This document shows positions 1 to 9,048 of a stretch of DNA of 64,000 bases, piece by piece; within the stretch, counting starts at the first letter, position 1, and the number at the start of each line of letters is the position of its first letter. Under the pieces are notes generated by a model. The model made no database searches and was not told the origin of the DNA. It saw only the letters and a program-made list of their open reading frames with translations. A program made the translations under genes and the position numbers. Origin of the DNA: Streptomyces sp. NWU339. GTDB lineage: Bacteria; Actinomycetota; Actinomycetes; Streptomycetales; Streptomycetaceae. The stretch is from assembly GCF_003143855.1 (NCBI RefSeq), contig NZ_QFRK01000005.1, positions 199,892 to 263,891 on the forward strand, written 5' to 3'.

Positions 1-403
1 CTCAGCGGTCGCGGGACGCCCTCCGTGGCGTCCCGCGAGATCTCGCCGCCAAGGCAACGGCCGAGGCCGCCACCCCCCACAGGAGAGGCCCCGGCCGTCG
101 CGCGGCACGGGCCGCGCGGCGGCCCGTAACTCCTACAGCGTCCTGTGTGCGTTTTCTGTCACACCACCCGCACACCGCCTGGTCACAGGTTTGTTGAACC
201 ATGCACGAAATCGTGGACGGGCATGGACGGGGAGAGGTTTAAGGTCGTAACGTGCCTTTCGCGCCAGGCCGTGAAGGACGAACGACCACGACCGTCACGG
301 GCCCCGGGGCAGGCCCTAGAGTCCGTAATCGATCGAGCAACCACGACGGCGAGTACCCGGTCCGCGGAAGCGGTGCCGGCTGAGGCGCAGAAGGGCGCGC
401 GCG
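1..403. other. Gene-free stretch at window start
   Basis: No convincing reading frame is seen here. The stretch holds a strong hairpin at 11-36, annotated separately, which probably ends a gene outside the window. The rest is a GC-rich leader up to the sigma factor gene. No clear promoter was recognised. Confidence 0.6.
11..36. terminator. Hairpin, likely terminator of a gene outside the window
   Basis: A perfect 10-bp inverted repeat (GCGGGACGCC with GGCGTCCCGC) flanks a 6-nt loop. There is no T-run, as is usual in Streptomyces. Confidence 0.5.
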
Positions 404-1078
404 GTGTTGGGGGACGACGCGGAGTTGACCGCCGCGGTGGGGGCGGCACAGGACGGGGACGAGACCGCGTTCCGCACTGTGTACCGAGCCGTGCATCCGC
501 GGTTGCTGGGATACGTGCGCACACTGGTCGGCGAGCTCGACGCAGAGGACGTGACGTCCGAGGCATGGCTGCAGATCGCCCGGGACCTGCAGCGGTTCAG
601 CGGTGACGCGGACCGGTTCCGCGGCTGGGCCGCCCGGATCGCCCGCAACCGCGCACTCGACCACATACGCATGCGCGGGCGCCGCCCCGCGATCGGCGGC
701 GACGAGACCGAACTGACCGGGCGGGCCGCGGCGTTCGACACCGCGGACCGGGCCATCGAGGCGATGGCCACCGACGGCGCCCTCGCCCTCATCGCCCGAC
801 TGCCGCAGGACCAGGCCGAGGCCGTCGTCCTCCGGGTGGTCGTGGGCCTCGACGCGAAGACCGCCGCCGAGACGCTGGGCAAACGGCCGGGCGCCGTCCG
901 TACGGCCGCGCACCGGGGCCTGAAACGGCTGGCCGAGATGCTCGACGGCGATCCGGAGGCGCATCCGGAATCCACCGGGGTGCTCGATGCCCTCCCCCTC
1001 CAGAGAGAACCGCGCCGCCCCGCGGTGACGTCCGCGAGTGTGACGCAGATGCGAGCGCGGACGCAGAAGGACATGTGA
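404..1078 (+). CDS. ECF-type RNA polymerase sigma factor
   Basis: A 224-residue sigma-70 family factor that would direct RNA polymerase to alternative promoters. Region 2 spans about residues 20-95, with the core-binding DAEDVTSEAW segment and the arginine-rich RIARNRALDHIR helix. Region 4 spans about residues 125-185 and ends in a GAVRTAAHRGLKRL recognition helix. The start is GTG. The TGA stop overlaps the ATG of the next gene (TGATG), so the two are probably translationally coupled, and that membrane protein is a candidate modulator of this factor. The ECF subgroup was not assigned. Confidence 0.88.
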   Translation: MLGDDAELTAAVGAAQDGDETAFRTVYRAVHPRLLGYVRTLVGELDAEDVTSEAWLQIARDLQRFSGDADRFRGWAARIARNRALDHIRMRGRRPAIGGDETELTGRAAAFDTADRAIEAMATDGALALIARLPQDQAEAVVLRVVVGLDAKTAAETLGKRPGAVRTAAHRGLKRLAEMLDGDPEAHPESTGVLDALPLQREPRRPAVTSASVTQMRARTQKDM

Positions 1079-2199
1079 TGGCCGACGAGCAGTACAGGTG
1101 GCTGAACCGCGAAACCGCGGAGCGACTGCTGAACGGAGAGCCACTCGAAGCTGCCGACCCGGCCACCCGTGACCAGGCAGAACACCTCGCCCGAACGCTC
1201 GGCGCGCTCTCCTCCCCACCCCCGTCGGCCGACGAGGAACTCCCCGGGGAGGCCGCCGCGTTGGCCGCCTTCCGCAAGGTGCGCGAGGAACGCGCGGGAC
1301 AGCTGCACGTCGACCCGTCCGACCGGTCCGACCCATCCGCCGCGCGCCGGGTCGGAACGCGGGCCGTCGACGCCGGGCTGATCCGTATCGGCGCCCCGCG
1401 TGCGGACGGTTCCGGAGCCCGGCGGGGGCCCCGCTGGGCGCGCCCCGTGCGCTACGGGCTGGCGGCCGCGCTGACCGTGGGCATGCTCGGTGGAGCAGCG
1501 GTCGTGACCGCGACCGGCGTCCTGCCGGCGTTGTCCGCGGGGTCCTCGGGCTCCGACCCCGCGGCCTCCGCCACCGCCACCCCCGAACGCCTCCAGCCGC
1601 CCCCGCCACAGGGGGACCCGCGGGGCGGGGACACACCGGAGGGCGACCCGGGCAAGCGGTCCGGGGACGGCGAAGCGGCTGCGGGACGAGGGGACGGGGC
1701 AGGCGCCGACGAGGACGCCGACGAGGACGAGGACGGCGGTATGGCGACGCGGCCGGGCGACCCGGCGGCCGGTGCCGGTCGCGGGCAGATCGCCTCGGCC
1801 TGCCGCGCGCTGCGCGACGGCAGGAAGCTCCAGGGCAACCGCAAGCGAGTCCTGGAGAATGCCGCGGGCGGCCCCTCCCAGGTCGGGCCGTACTGCGAGA
1901 ACGTCCTGGCCGCCCGGGCCGGGGGAACCGGCTCAGGCGGCGGCACGAGCTCCGGCAGCAGCTCCGGTTCCGGCTCCTCGGCGCAGAACAACGGCGACTC
2001 CGGCCCCCGCAACAAGGGCAGGGGCAACGGAAACAACGGAAACGACGGAAACAAGGGCAATAACGGCAACAACGGCAACCAGGGCGCGGGCAACGGCAAC
2101 GTCAACGGCGGCGGCAACGCCAACGGCGGCGGCAACGCCAACGGCGGCGGCAACGCCAACGGCGGCAACAACGGCAAGGGTGCCAAAAAACCCGGCTGA
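1078..2199 (+). CDS. Membrane protein coupled to ECF sigma factor, possible anti-sigma factor
   Basis: A 373-residue protein. The N-terminal 80 residues are helical and charged. One membrane segment lies near residues 125-150 (YGLAAALTVGMLGGAAVV). The C-terminal half is low-complexity: Pro/Asp/Glu-rich, then Gly/Asn-rich and ending in NGGGNA repeats. Topology predicts an N-terminal cytoplasmic domain and a long extracytoplasmic tail, as in many ECF regulators, but no zinc-binding HxxxCxxC motif is present. Coupling to the sigma gene by TGATG overlap is the main support for a regulatory role. ATG 1078 was preferred to GTG 1075 because of that overlap. Confidence 0.75.
   Translation: MADEQYRWLNRETAERLLNGEPLEAADPATRDQAEHLARTLGALSSPPPSADEELPGEAAALAAFRKVREERAGQLHVDPSDRSDPSAARRVGTRAVDAGLIRIGAPRADGSGARRGPRWARPVRYGLAAALTVGMLGGAAVVTATGVLPALSAGSSGSDPAASATATPERLQPPPPQGDPRGGDTPEGDPGKRSGDGEAAAGRGDGAGADEDADEDEDGGMATRPGDPAAGAGRGQIASACRALRDGRKLQGNRKRVLENAAGGPSQVGPYCENVLAARAGGTGSGGGTSSGSSSGSGSSAQNNGDSGPRNKGRGNGNNGNDGNKGNNGNNGNQGAGNGNVNGGGNANGGGNANGGGNANGGNNGKGAKKPG
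2101..2172 (+). repeat. 18-bp coding minisatellite
   Basis: Tandem 18-bp units (GTC/GCC-AACGGCGGCGGCAAC) start at 2101, 2119, 2137 and, partially, 2155. They encode Asn/Gly-rich NGGGNA repeats at the C-terminus of the membrane protein. Near-identity between units suggests recent slippage. Confidence 0.85.
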
Positions 2200-2343
2200 C
2201 CTGTGGCTTTGCGGGCTTTGGTCGCTTCTTGGCCGCCAGGTGTGACGTTTTTGGCCGCCGGGGCGCAGTAATGAGTGAGCCGACTGGTCATCGGCTTCGG
2301 CACTGAGCCAGGGTTCCCCCCGTACCTGTGGCTCGTGCCTCTC

Positions 2344-2382
2344 GGCGCGGGCGGGACACGTTCCCCCGGTCCTGCCCGCGCC
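2344..2382. terminator. Convergent terminator hairpin
   Basis: An approximately 14-bp inverted repeat (GGCGCGGGCGGGAC with GTCCTGCCCGCGCC) and an 11-nt loop, followed by CTTTCT. It lies between the rightward membrane protein gene and the leftward transpeptidase gene and could serve both. Confidence 0.7.
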
Positions 2383-2412
2383 CTTTCTCGCCCCTCCGTG
2401 CCCGCGTGGCGC

Positions 2413-3282
2413 TCACCCGTGGACGACGACCTTGTCGCCGGTGCGCACCTGCCCGTACAGCCGGGCGATGGCGGCCTCGTCCCGCACGTTGACGCAGCCG
2501 TGCGAGGAACCGGCGTAGCCCCGCGCGGCGAAGTCCGCCGAGAAGTGCACGGCTTGGCCGCCGCTGAAGAACATGGCGTACGGCATCGGCGAGTCGTAGA
2601 GCGTCGACCAGTGGTCGCGGGACTTCCAGTAGACCTGGAAGACGCCGTCGCGGGTCGGTGTCGGGTCGGCGCCGAAACGGACGGGCAGCGTCGTCACGGT
2701 CCGCCCGTCGATCATCCAGCGCAGGGTGCGGGTGGACTTGCTGATGCACAGCACCCGGCCCGTCCGGCACCGCGCGTCGGGTGCGGCGGCCGGCTGGCCG
2801 CCCATCAGGTACAGCTCCCACTTGCCCGGTTCGTGCGTCATGCCGAGCAGCCGCTGCCAGGTGACGGTGTCGGTCCTCCCGGTCCGCGGCAGCCCGCGCT
2901 TGCCCTGGAAACCCTCGACCGCCTCCCTCGTCCGGCCGTCGTACGTCCCGGTGGGGCCGTCGAACAGCCAGGCGACCTGACGCAGCCGGGCCTGGAGCTC
3001 GCGGACGTCACGCCCCGAGTCGCCGGGCGACCAGAGCACCCGCGCGGGCGGCCGTGGCGGCGCGGCGGTCTCCGCGCCGCCACGGCCGCCTTTTCCTCCG
3101 CCGTCCGAACCGGACCCGGAATCCGGGGGCCGGTACGCGGACGGCGTCCCGCTCGGTCTCTCGATGCGTATCGGTGAACGCCGCTTGCCGTCCGCGTCGA
3201 CGGGCTGCACCGTGCACCCCACGACACCGCCGGTCAGGGCGGCCAGCGCCAGAAGCGCGGCCACCGCTCTCCCCGTCCCCAT
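2413..3282 (-). CDS. Lipoprotein L,D-transpeptidase (YkuD family)
   Basis: A 289-residue secreted enzyme expected to form 3-3 cross-links in peptidoglycan. The N-terminus is a signal peptide (MGTGRAVAALLALAAL) ending at a lipobox-like VVGC. After a Gly/Ser-rich linker comes a peptidoglycan-binding-1 domain (about residues 95-150, DVRELQARLRQ). The C-terminal YkuD domain has the catalytic SHGCVNV motif near its end, with the Cys nucleophile and the preceding His. ATG 3282 was chosen because it places the signal peptide at the terminus; longer forms add a non-hydrophobic leader. The gene is single and divergent from the mutase gene. Confidence 0.9.
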   Translation of the reverse strand: MGTGRAVAALLALAALTGGVVGCTVQPVDADGKRRSPIRIERPSGTPSAYRPPDSGSGSDGGGKGGRGGAETAAPPRPPARVLWSPGDSGRDVRELQARLRQVAWLFDGPTGTYDGRTREAVEGFQGKRGLPRTGRTDTVTWQRLLGMTHEPGKWELYLMGGQPAAAPDARCRTGRVLCISKSTRTLRWMIDGRTVTTLPVRFGADPTPTRDGVFQVYWKSRDHWSTLYDSPMPYAMFFSGGQAVHFSADFAARGYAGSSHGCVNVRDEAAIARLYGQVRTGDKVVVHG

Positions 3283-3604
3283 GCCCGTACTACGCACGCG
3301 GCCCCCCCGTCGTCTCACCGGTCGCGGTCGGTCGTCATCCAGGATTTTTCCCTGAGATGTTCCCCGGACGTGACCGCTTCCGAACCACGGGGCATGGTGG
3401 TGTGTGACGGGAAGACGGCCGGGGCGGCGTGTGCTGTGAGCGCGGTCCCACCGGCCCTGTGAGCAAGGTCCCAGCGTGCGCCTCTGCACCGGGCCGCACC
3501 CGCACGGCTACAGTCCGTCGAGGCGTCGGGTCTTTACTGGCGGGTAACTGACGGGTAACAGGCGAGCGGTCCCAGCAGCACCGCTCAGCGGGAGGCATCA
3601 CACC
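3283..3604. other. Divergent intergenic region, transpeptidase / mutase
   Basis: This 322-nt promoter-bearing gap has no credible gene. Its most regular feature is a pair of direct repeats at 3541-3559, annotated separately. A GGAGG ribosome binding site for the mutase lies at 3591-3595. Confidence 0.6.
3541..3559 (+). promoter_or_regulatory. Direct repeat CGGGTAAC x2, candidate operator
   Basis: CGGGTAAC occurs at 3541-3548 and again at 3552-3559, an 11-bp period that places both on the same DNA face, 46 nt before the mutase start. A transcription factor site is an inference. Confidence 0.35.
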
Positions 3605-5203
3605 ATGGCGCGCGAGTCGGACAGTGCCCGGTCCACCGAGAGCGGACTGCCCATCGAACCGGTCTACGGACCGGAGTCCCTCGAGGGTTGGGACCCGGCC
3701 GAGCAGCTGGGTGCCCCGGGGGCGTACCCGTTCACCCGGGGCGTGTACCCGACGATGTACACCGGCCGCCCCTGGACGATGCGCCAGTACGCCGGTTTCG
3801 GCACGGCGACCGAGTCCAACGCGCGGTACAAGCAGCTGATCGCCAACGGCACGATGGGCCTGTCGGTCGCCTTCGACCTGCCCACCCAGATGGGCCACGA
3901 CTCGGACGCCCCGATCGCCTCCGGCGAGGTCGGCAAGGTGGGCGTCGCCATCGACTCGATCGACGACATGCGGGTGCTGTTCGGCGGCATCCCGCTGGAC
4001 CAGGTCTCGACGTCGATGACGATCAACGCGCCCGCCGCCCTCCTGCTGCTCCTGTACCAACTGGTCGCCGAGGAGCAGGGCGTACCGGCCGACAAGCTCA
4101 CCGGCACGATCCAGAACGACGTGCTGAAGGAGTACATCGCGCGCGGGACCTACATCTTCCCGCCGAAGCCGTCCCTCCGGCTGATCGCCGACATCTTCAA
4201 GTACTGCAGGGCCGAGATCCCGAAGTGGAACACGATCTCGATCTCCGGCTACCACATGGCGGAGGCGGGGGCGTCCCCCGCGCAGGAGATCGCGTTCACG
4301 CTGGCCGACGGCATCGAGTACGTCCGCACGGCGGTCGCGGCCGGGATGGACGTCGACGACTTCGCCCCGCGCCTGTCGTTCTTCTTCGTCTCCCGGACGA
4401 CGATCCTGGAGGAGGTCGCCAAGTTCCGGGCGGCCCGCCGGATCTGGGCGCGGGTGATGAAGGAGGAGTTCGGGGCGAAGAACCCGAAGTCCCTGATGCT
4501 GCGTTTCCACACGCAGACGGCCGGTGTGCAGCTGACGGCCCAGCAGCCCGAGGTCAACCTGGTTCGCGTCGCCGTCCAGGGCCTCGCGGCGGTCCTCGGC
4601 GGCACCCAGTCCCTGCACACCAACTCCTTCGACGAGGCCATCGCGCTGCCCACCGACAAGTCCGCCCGCCTCGCCCTGCGCACCCAGCAGGTCCTGGCCT
4701 ACGAGACGGACGTGACGGCGACCGTCGACCCCTTCGCGGGCTCCTACGTCATCGAGAAGATGACCGACGAGGTGGAGGCCGCGGCGCTGGAGCTGATGCG
4801 GAAGGTCGAGGACCTCGGCGGCGCGGTCAACGCCATCGAGCACGGCTTCCAGAAGAGCGAGATCGAGCGCAGCGCCTACCGCATCGCCCAGGAGACCGAC
4901 TCCGGTGAACGGGTCGTGGTCGGCGTCAACCGCTACCAGCTCGACGCGGAGGAGCCGTACGAGCCGCTGCGCGTCGACCCGGCGATCGAGGCCCAGCAGG
5001 CCGAACGCCTGGCCAAGCTCCGCGCGGAGCGCGACCAGGGCGCCGTGGACTCGGCACTCGCCGCCCTGAAGAAGGCGGCGGAGGGTGAGGACAACGTCCT
5101 CTACCCGATGCGCGAGGCCCTGCGGGCGCGGGCGACGGTGGGCGAGGTGTGCAACGCGCTGCGGGAGATCTGGGGGACGTACGTGCCCAGCGACGCGTTC
5201 TGA
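3605..5203 (+). CDS. B12-dependent acyl-CoA mutase, large (catalytic) subunit
   Basis: A 532-residue methylmalonyl-CoA mutase-family TIM-barrel subunit that rearranges acyl-CoA carbon skeletons. The substrate-channel signature [18 protein letters not shown] and the segments [17 protein letters not shown] and [12 protein letters not shown] are present. The Tyr of RQYAGF and the Arg of ARGTYIFPP are retained, which resembles methylmalonyl-CoA mutases more than isobutyryl-CoA mutases. The protein ends before any cobalamin-binding domain (no DxHxxG), so it needs a separate small subunit, which is not in this window. GGAGG at 3591-3595 supports ATG 3605. Exact substrate is uncertain. Confidence 0.9.
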   Translation: MARESDSARSTESGLPIEPVYGPESLEGWDPAEQLGAPGAYPFTRGVYPTMYTGRPWTMRQYAGFGTATESNARYKQLIANGTMGLSVAFDLPTQMGHDSDAPIASGEVGKVGVAIDSIDDMRVLFGGIPLDQVSTSMTINAPAALLLLLYQLVAEEQGVPADKLTGTIQNDVLKEYIARGTYIFPPKPSLRLIADIFKYCRAEIPKWNTISISGYHMAEAGASPAQEIAFTLADGIEYVRTAVAAGMDVDDFAPRLSFFFVSRTTILEEVAKFRAARRIWARVMKEEFGAKNPKSLMLRFHTQTAGVQLTAQQPEVNLVRVAVQGLAAVLGGTQSLHTNSFDEAIALPTDKSARLALRTQQVLAYETDVTATVDPFAGSYVIEKMTDEVEAAALELMRKVEDLGGAVNAIEHGFQKSEIERSAYRIAQETDSGERVVVGVNRYQLDAEEPYEPLRVDPAIEAQQAERLAKLRAERDQGAVDSALAALKKAAEGEDNVLYPMREALRARATVGEVCNALREIWGTYVPSDAF

Positions 5204-5295
5204 CCTGGGCTGTTAATCCGTACGGGTGATCATGGGCGGTATTCGACCCGCCCCGGTTACTCTCGTGGGGAGTGGGCCCCGAAAAGGAGGACGCC

Positions 5296-5871
5296 ATGGC
5301 CGTACTGCAGCAGGAGCTGACCCTGGGCGAGGCTGCCGACCAGCTTGCCCGTGCACTGCCTGGCCACCGCGTGGAGATTCTCCAGGGGAGGCTCACTGTG
5401 ACACCGCCGCCGGATGGCTCGCATCAGCTTGCGCTGACCAAAATCGGTAGGGCGTTCGACCGTGCTGGGATCACCGAGACCGGACTGGAATACGTCCAGG
5501 GTGTCGGGCTCTGGTTGCCGACACTGCCGGCGGACTTCGCGATCCCGGACTTCTCCGTTGTCGACGAGGACTTCCGCGACGCCTACGTCACCAAGAACTA
5601 CTACGCGCCGAACGTCTTCCGTCTGGTCGTAGAGATCACGTCGTCGAACTGGTCGGACGACCTCGGTCCCAAGGTCGAGTGCTACGCCCAGGCGGGCATC
5701 CCGGCCTACCTGGTCGTGGACCGCAAGCACGACGAGGTCCTGCTCTACACGGAACCGGCCGAGGGCAAGTATCCCGACCCACAGCGCTTCAAGCGCGGCC
5801 AGGACGTGGCTGTCCCGGAGTCGGTCGGCGTGCGCGTGGAGCTCTCCGTGGACACGCTTCTCGACGGCTGA
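5296..5871 (+). CDS. Uma2 family protein (DUF820, PD-(D/E)XK-like)
   Basis: A 191-residue member of the Uma2 family, with a restriction-endonuclease-like fold and no firmly known role. Family landmarks include the N-terminal VEILQGRLTVTPPP segment, PDFSVVDEDF with an acidic residue, and the core LVVEITSSNWSDD...KVECYAQAGIPAYLVVDRK, where E and K fit a PD-(D/E)XK site. ATG 5296 was chosen because AAGGAGG at 5284-5290 sits 5 nt upstream; GTG 5272 would bury that site. A second Uma2 gene lies at 37964-38554. Confidence 0.85.
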   Translation: MAVLQQELTLGEAADQLARALPGHRVEILQGRLTVTPPPDGSHQLALTKIGRAFDRAGITETGLEYVQGVGLWLPTLPADFAIPDFSVVDEDFRDAYVTKNYYAPNVFRLVVEITSSNWSDDLGPKVECYAQAGIPAYLVVDRKHDEVLLYTEPAEGKYPDPQRFKRGQDVAVPESVGVRVELSVDTLLDG

Positions 5872-5914
5872 AATACCGGCGCGGAGTGTCGCGACCTCGT
5901 GCGACACTCCCTCC

Positions 5915-6565
5915 ATGTTCGGCGTCACAGACCTCCCCACCTACCTGGCAGGGCTCGTCCTCATCGTGCTGCTGCCCGGCCCCAACTCCCTGTACGTGCT
6001 GTCCGTCGCCGCCCGCCGGGGCGTGCGGGCCGGGTACACCGCCGCAGCCGGGGTCTGGTGCGGGGACGCCGTGCTGATGACGCTGTCGGCCGCCGGAGCC
6101 GCCTCACTGCTCCAGACGAACGCCTTCCTGTTCGGGATCGTGAAGCTGCTGGGCGCCGGATATCTGACCTGGCTCGCCATCGGCATGCTCCGCGCCGCCT
6201 GGAAGATGTGGCGCACGCGCCGGGAGAGCGACCCGGCCGGGGCCCCGGCCGCCGCCACCACCGCGGAGCGGCCCTTCCGCCAGGCGTTCGTCATCAGCCT
6301 CTTCAACCCGAAGGCGATCCTGTTCGTCGTCGCCTTCTTCGTGCAGTTCGTCGACCCGGGCTACGCCTATCCCGCACTGTCCTTCGTGATCCTCGGAGCC
6401 ATGCTCCAGCTCGCCAGCGGTCTCTACCTCAGCGCACTGATATTCGGCGGCACCCGGCTCGCCGACGCCTTCCGCCGCCGCCGGAGCCTGTCGGCGGGGG
6501 CGACCTCGGCGGCGGGCGCCCTGTTCCTGGGCTTCGCGGTGAAGCTTTCGCTGGCGAGCGCGTAG
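5915..6565 (+). CDS. LysE/RhtB family amino-acid exporter
   Basis: A 216-residue inner-membrane exporter with about six hydrophobic segments. The family signature is near the N-terminus (GLVLIVLLPGPNSLYVLSVA), with FVISLFNPKAILFVVAFFVQF in the middle. Such proteins export basic or hydroxylated amino acids; the substrate here cannot be inferred. It is convergent with the acyltransferase at 6609, 43 nt away. Confidence 0.9.
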   Translation: MFGVTDLPTYLAGLVLIVLLPGPNSLYVLSVAARRGVRAGYTAAAGVWCGDAVLMTLSAAGAASLLQTNAFLFGIVKLLGAGYLTWLAIGMLRAAWKMWRTRRESDPAGAPAAATTAERPFRQAFVISLFNPKAILFVVAFFVQFVDPGYAYPALSFVILGAMLQLASGLYLSALIFGGTRLADAFRRRRSLSAGATSAAGALFLGFAVKLSLASA

Positions 6566-6608
6566 GGCCGGGCCTGCCACGGTCGGCGGGCAGACGGCTG
6601 TCCTGGGC

Positions 6609-7796
6609 TCAGGCCGCCTCGGACAGCGGCTTGGGGGAGGGCCGGGACAGTCGGGTCCGGATCTTCGGGGTCAGGGTGTCCTCCACGTACCGGTTCAGCA
6701 GCCGGGCCAGCAGCAGCATCGCGGCGATCGTCAGGGCGAAGGTCTCCGCCGAGCCGATGCCCAGGCCGCGGTGCAGGGAGTGGATGACCACCCAGCCCAG
6801 GTGCTCGTGGACCAGGTAGAACGGGTAGGTGAGGGCGCCCGCGACGGTCAGCCAGCGCCAGTTCGCCCAGTTCAGCAGGCCCAGCGCGACGGCGGCGACC
6901 GCGGCGAAACCGAGCGTGACGACCAGGATGATGCCGACCGAGGTCCGGTGGGAGAAGGCGTCCGCGCTCGGTGCGTGCCACAGGTCCTGGACCGCGTAGT
7001 GCTGGCCGATCAGCCAGCTCACCCCGACGATGCCCCAGGCAGTGGGGTCTCCCCTGCTCGAGCGAAGCCGAGAGCTTGGGGAAGCGTCCTCGCGGTCGCG
7101 GTGGACGAGGTACAGGCCGATGCCGCCGATGAAGAACGGTGCGTACTCGGGCATGAGGACGAGGTCCAGCAGCGGCTCGTTCGCGGCGTCGGCGATCGCG
7201 GCGGCCACGGTCCACACGGCGCAGAACAGGATCACCCGCCGCCGGCTCGCCCCGGGCATCACCACGAACAGGGCGAACAGCGCGTAGAAACGGACCTCGA
7301 CCCACAGCGTCCAGCACACGCCCAGCACCCGGTCCACGCCGAGCGGCTGCTGGAGCATCGTCATGTTCACCAGCGCGTCGCTCGGTGAAACCGCGTCATA
7401 GACGACCACCGGCAGGGCGAACACCGCCGTCACGAGCAGGACCGCCACCCAGTAGGCGGGCAGCAGCCGGGAGGCGCGGGAGGAGAAGAACGACCGCAGC
7501 GGTCGGCCCCAGCCGCTCATGCAGATGACGAATCCACTGATCACGAAGAAGACCTGGACGCCGAGGCAGCCGTACGAGAAGTACTCGTGCAGGGTGGGGA
7601 ACTGCTCCTTCGGCGAGCTGCCCCAGGCCGTGCTGACATCGCCGCCCCGCCCACCGTAGTGGTAGGCCGCGACCATCAGCGCGGCCAGCAGCCGCAGTCC
7701 GTCCAGGGCGCGCAGACGGCCGCCGGAGGTCCTGGACCGGGGCGCCGTGGCGGTGGGCCGGGGCTGCGGCGCCGGGCTGACGGCCGTCTCGGTCAC
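6609..7796 (-). CDS. Membrane O-acyltransferase (acyltransferase 3 family)
   Basis: A 395-residue polytopic protein that probably transfers acetyl or another acyl group onto a surface glycan. The family start RALDGLRLLAALMVAAYHYGG carries the conserved Arg and His, and about ten hydrophobic segments follow. It is the last gene of the leftward glycopolymer cluster, 63 nt after the methyltransferase gene. The start is GTG. Oddity: the loop around DASPSSRLRSSRGDPTA is encoded by a dispersed palindromic repeat at 7049-7085, so the reading frame has absorbed a repeat without breaking. Confidence 0.88.
   Translation of the reverse strand: MTETAVSPAPQPRPTATAPRSRTSGGRLRALDGLRLLAALMVAAYHYGGRGGDVSTAWGSSPKEQFPTLHEYFSYGCLGVQVFFVISGFVICMSGWGRPLRSFFSSRASRLLPAYWVAVLLVTAVFALPVVVYDAVSPSDALVNMTMLQQPLGVDRVLGVCWTLWVEVRFYALFALFVVMPGASRRRVILFCAVWTVAAAIADAANEPLLDLVLMPEYAPFFIGGIGLYLVHRDREDASPSSRLRSSRGDPTAWGIVGVSWLIGQHYAVQDLWHAPSADAFSHRTSVGIILVVTLGFAAVAAVALGLLNWANWRWLTVAGALTYPFYLVHEHLGWVVIHSLHRGLGIGSAETFALTIAAMLLLARLLNRYVEDTLTPKIRTRLSRPSPKPLSEAA
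7049..7085. repeat. Dispersed palindromic repeat inside a coding sequence
   Basis: The core CTGCTCGAGCGAAGCCGAGA is flanked by GGGGTCTCCC on one side and GCTTGGGGAAGCG on the other. Related cores occur at 44391-44407, 59829-59851, 59930-59954 and 59967-59987. Here it lies inside the acyltransferase gene in frame. Confidence 0.7.
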
Positions 7797-7859
7797 GCTG
7801 GTGGTCCTCCGTGCTTCGTACTGTCCGCGCCGTCCGCGCCCCTGCCCCCCGTCCGGGTG

Positions 7860-8786
7860 TCAGGAAGCCCGTAGGAACGCGGAGTGGGACGCCTTGCCGA
7901 GGTAGGTGAAACGGGTGTCGCTCGTGAGGTGCTTGTCCAGCGCCTCCTTGATGCCCGGCCACTTGGGGTCGCCGAAGTCGTCGAGGACGACGATCGCGCC
8001 CGGGGCGGCGATCTCCTCCGCCCATTCGAGGTCCCTGGCGACACCCTCGGCCGAGTGGTCGCCGTCGACGACGATCACGCCGTAGCGGCGGTCCGAGACG
8101 GCGGCGCGGGTGTCGGGGTCCTCGGAGAAGCCGCGCTGGATCCGGGCGGCCAGGCCCGCCGGCCCGGCCAGGGCGAGGTTGGTGCGGACGGCGTGCTCGT
8201 CGACCGGGGTGCCGGAGGGGTCGTCGCGCCGTGGCGTGCCGGGCTGGAGCTGCACGCCGGCGAACGGATCGACGATCGTCACGCTCGGGCTGCGGCCGTC
8301 GCGCTCCAGCATCCGGATCAGCCCGGTGGAGAACATGCCGTAGAGCGTGCCGATCTCGAGGATCTCGTCGTTCGGCGGGTCGAGCAGGGGGATGGTGCCG
8401 AGCTTGCCGCAGATGTTCATGGTGCCGCCGGCGATCCGGCCGACCCCGAGCGACTCCAGTGAGACCAGCAGCCGGAACGCGGTGGCGACGTTGCGCTCGG
8501 CGGCGGCCCGGTCCCCCGCCAGCTCGGCCACCTCGGAGTGCAGGCGGCCCAGCGGGCCGGGGCTCACCACGCGTGAAAGACCTCGACCACGAGAGCCGAG
8601 CAGCAGGTCGAGGGTGAGTTGCCCGCGTTTCGTCTCCTCGACGGCATCGCGGAGTCGAGCTCTCTCCACCGTGTCCGCGGCGGCCGCCGAGCGGATGCGC
8701 CGCTCGATGCGTCGGTCGATGAGGTCGGCCACCGGGCGCAGCAGGCGCCGGGAAGCCGAGCTGGTCAGCAGGGAACGGCTGTTCAT
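7860..8786 (-). CDS. SAM-dependent methyltransferase, class I (methyltransferase-24 type)
   Basis: A 308-residue protein with a Rossmann-like methyltransferase core. Motif I is EILEIGTLYGMFSTGLI (about residues 145-160), VTIVDPF gives the acidic post-I strand, and GVIVVDGDHSAEGVARDLEW resembles the metal/acidic motif of CmcI/TylF-like O-methyltransferases. The N-terminal 100 residues are helical and unassigned. In a leftward glycopolymer locus, methylation of a sugar is plausible but inferred. The start is ATG 8786. Confidence 0.8.
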   Translation of the reverse strand: MNSRSLLTSSASRRLLRPVADLIDRRIERRIRSAAAADTVERARLRDAVEETKRGQLTLDLLLGSRGRGLSRVVSPGPLGRLHSEVAELAGDRAAAERNVATAFRLLVSLESLGVGRIAGGTMNICGKLGTIPLLDPPNDEILEIGTLYGMFSTGLIRMLERDGRSPSVTIVDPFAGVQLQPGTPRRDDPSGTPVDEHAVRTNLALAGPAGLAARIQRGFSEDPDTRAAVSDRRYGVIVVDGDHSAEGVARDLEWAEEIAAPGAIVVLDDFGDPKWPGIKEALDKHLTSDTRFTYLGKASHSAFLRAS

Positions 8787-8977
8787 GGAACCGAATGCCT
8801 CAATCCGTCGGGAGTCGAGCAGGAGTGATGCGGCTCGTGGACTGGGGACAGGCTAGGGGCGGGGCCGCGGTGGGGGAGGAATACGAAGTCGATCGGCAGG
8901 CGAACAAGTGGCGAACTCCGTATGGAGCCCTCACGGGATCCGGGTGCGCCGGAGGCCGGTGGACGCGGGAACGCCGA

Positions 8978-9022
8978 AGGCCCCGCCCCCGCGGGTCCGG
9001 TCGTTCCGGCGGGGTGGGGCCT
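8978..9022. terminator. Hairpin downstream of acyltransferase gene
   Basis: AGGCCCCGCCCC pairs with GGGGTGGGGCCT across a GC-rich loop, 27 nt past the stop of the leftward acyltransferase gene. It separates the methyltransferase and acyltransferase-3 genes from the rest of the cluster. Confidence 0.65.
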
Positions 9023-9048
9023 CTCCGTGCGTACGCGCTCCGGCCGGC

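Noticed and set aside
145..606. Open frames on both strands before the first sigma factor gene
   Set aside because: Arg/Pro-rich translations typical of antisense frames in GC-rich DNA, and overlapping the sigma gene.
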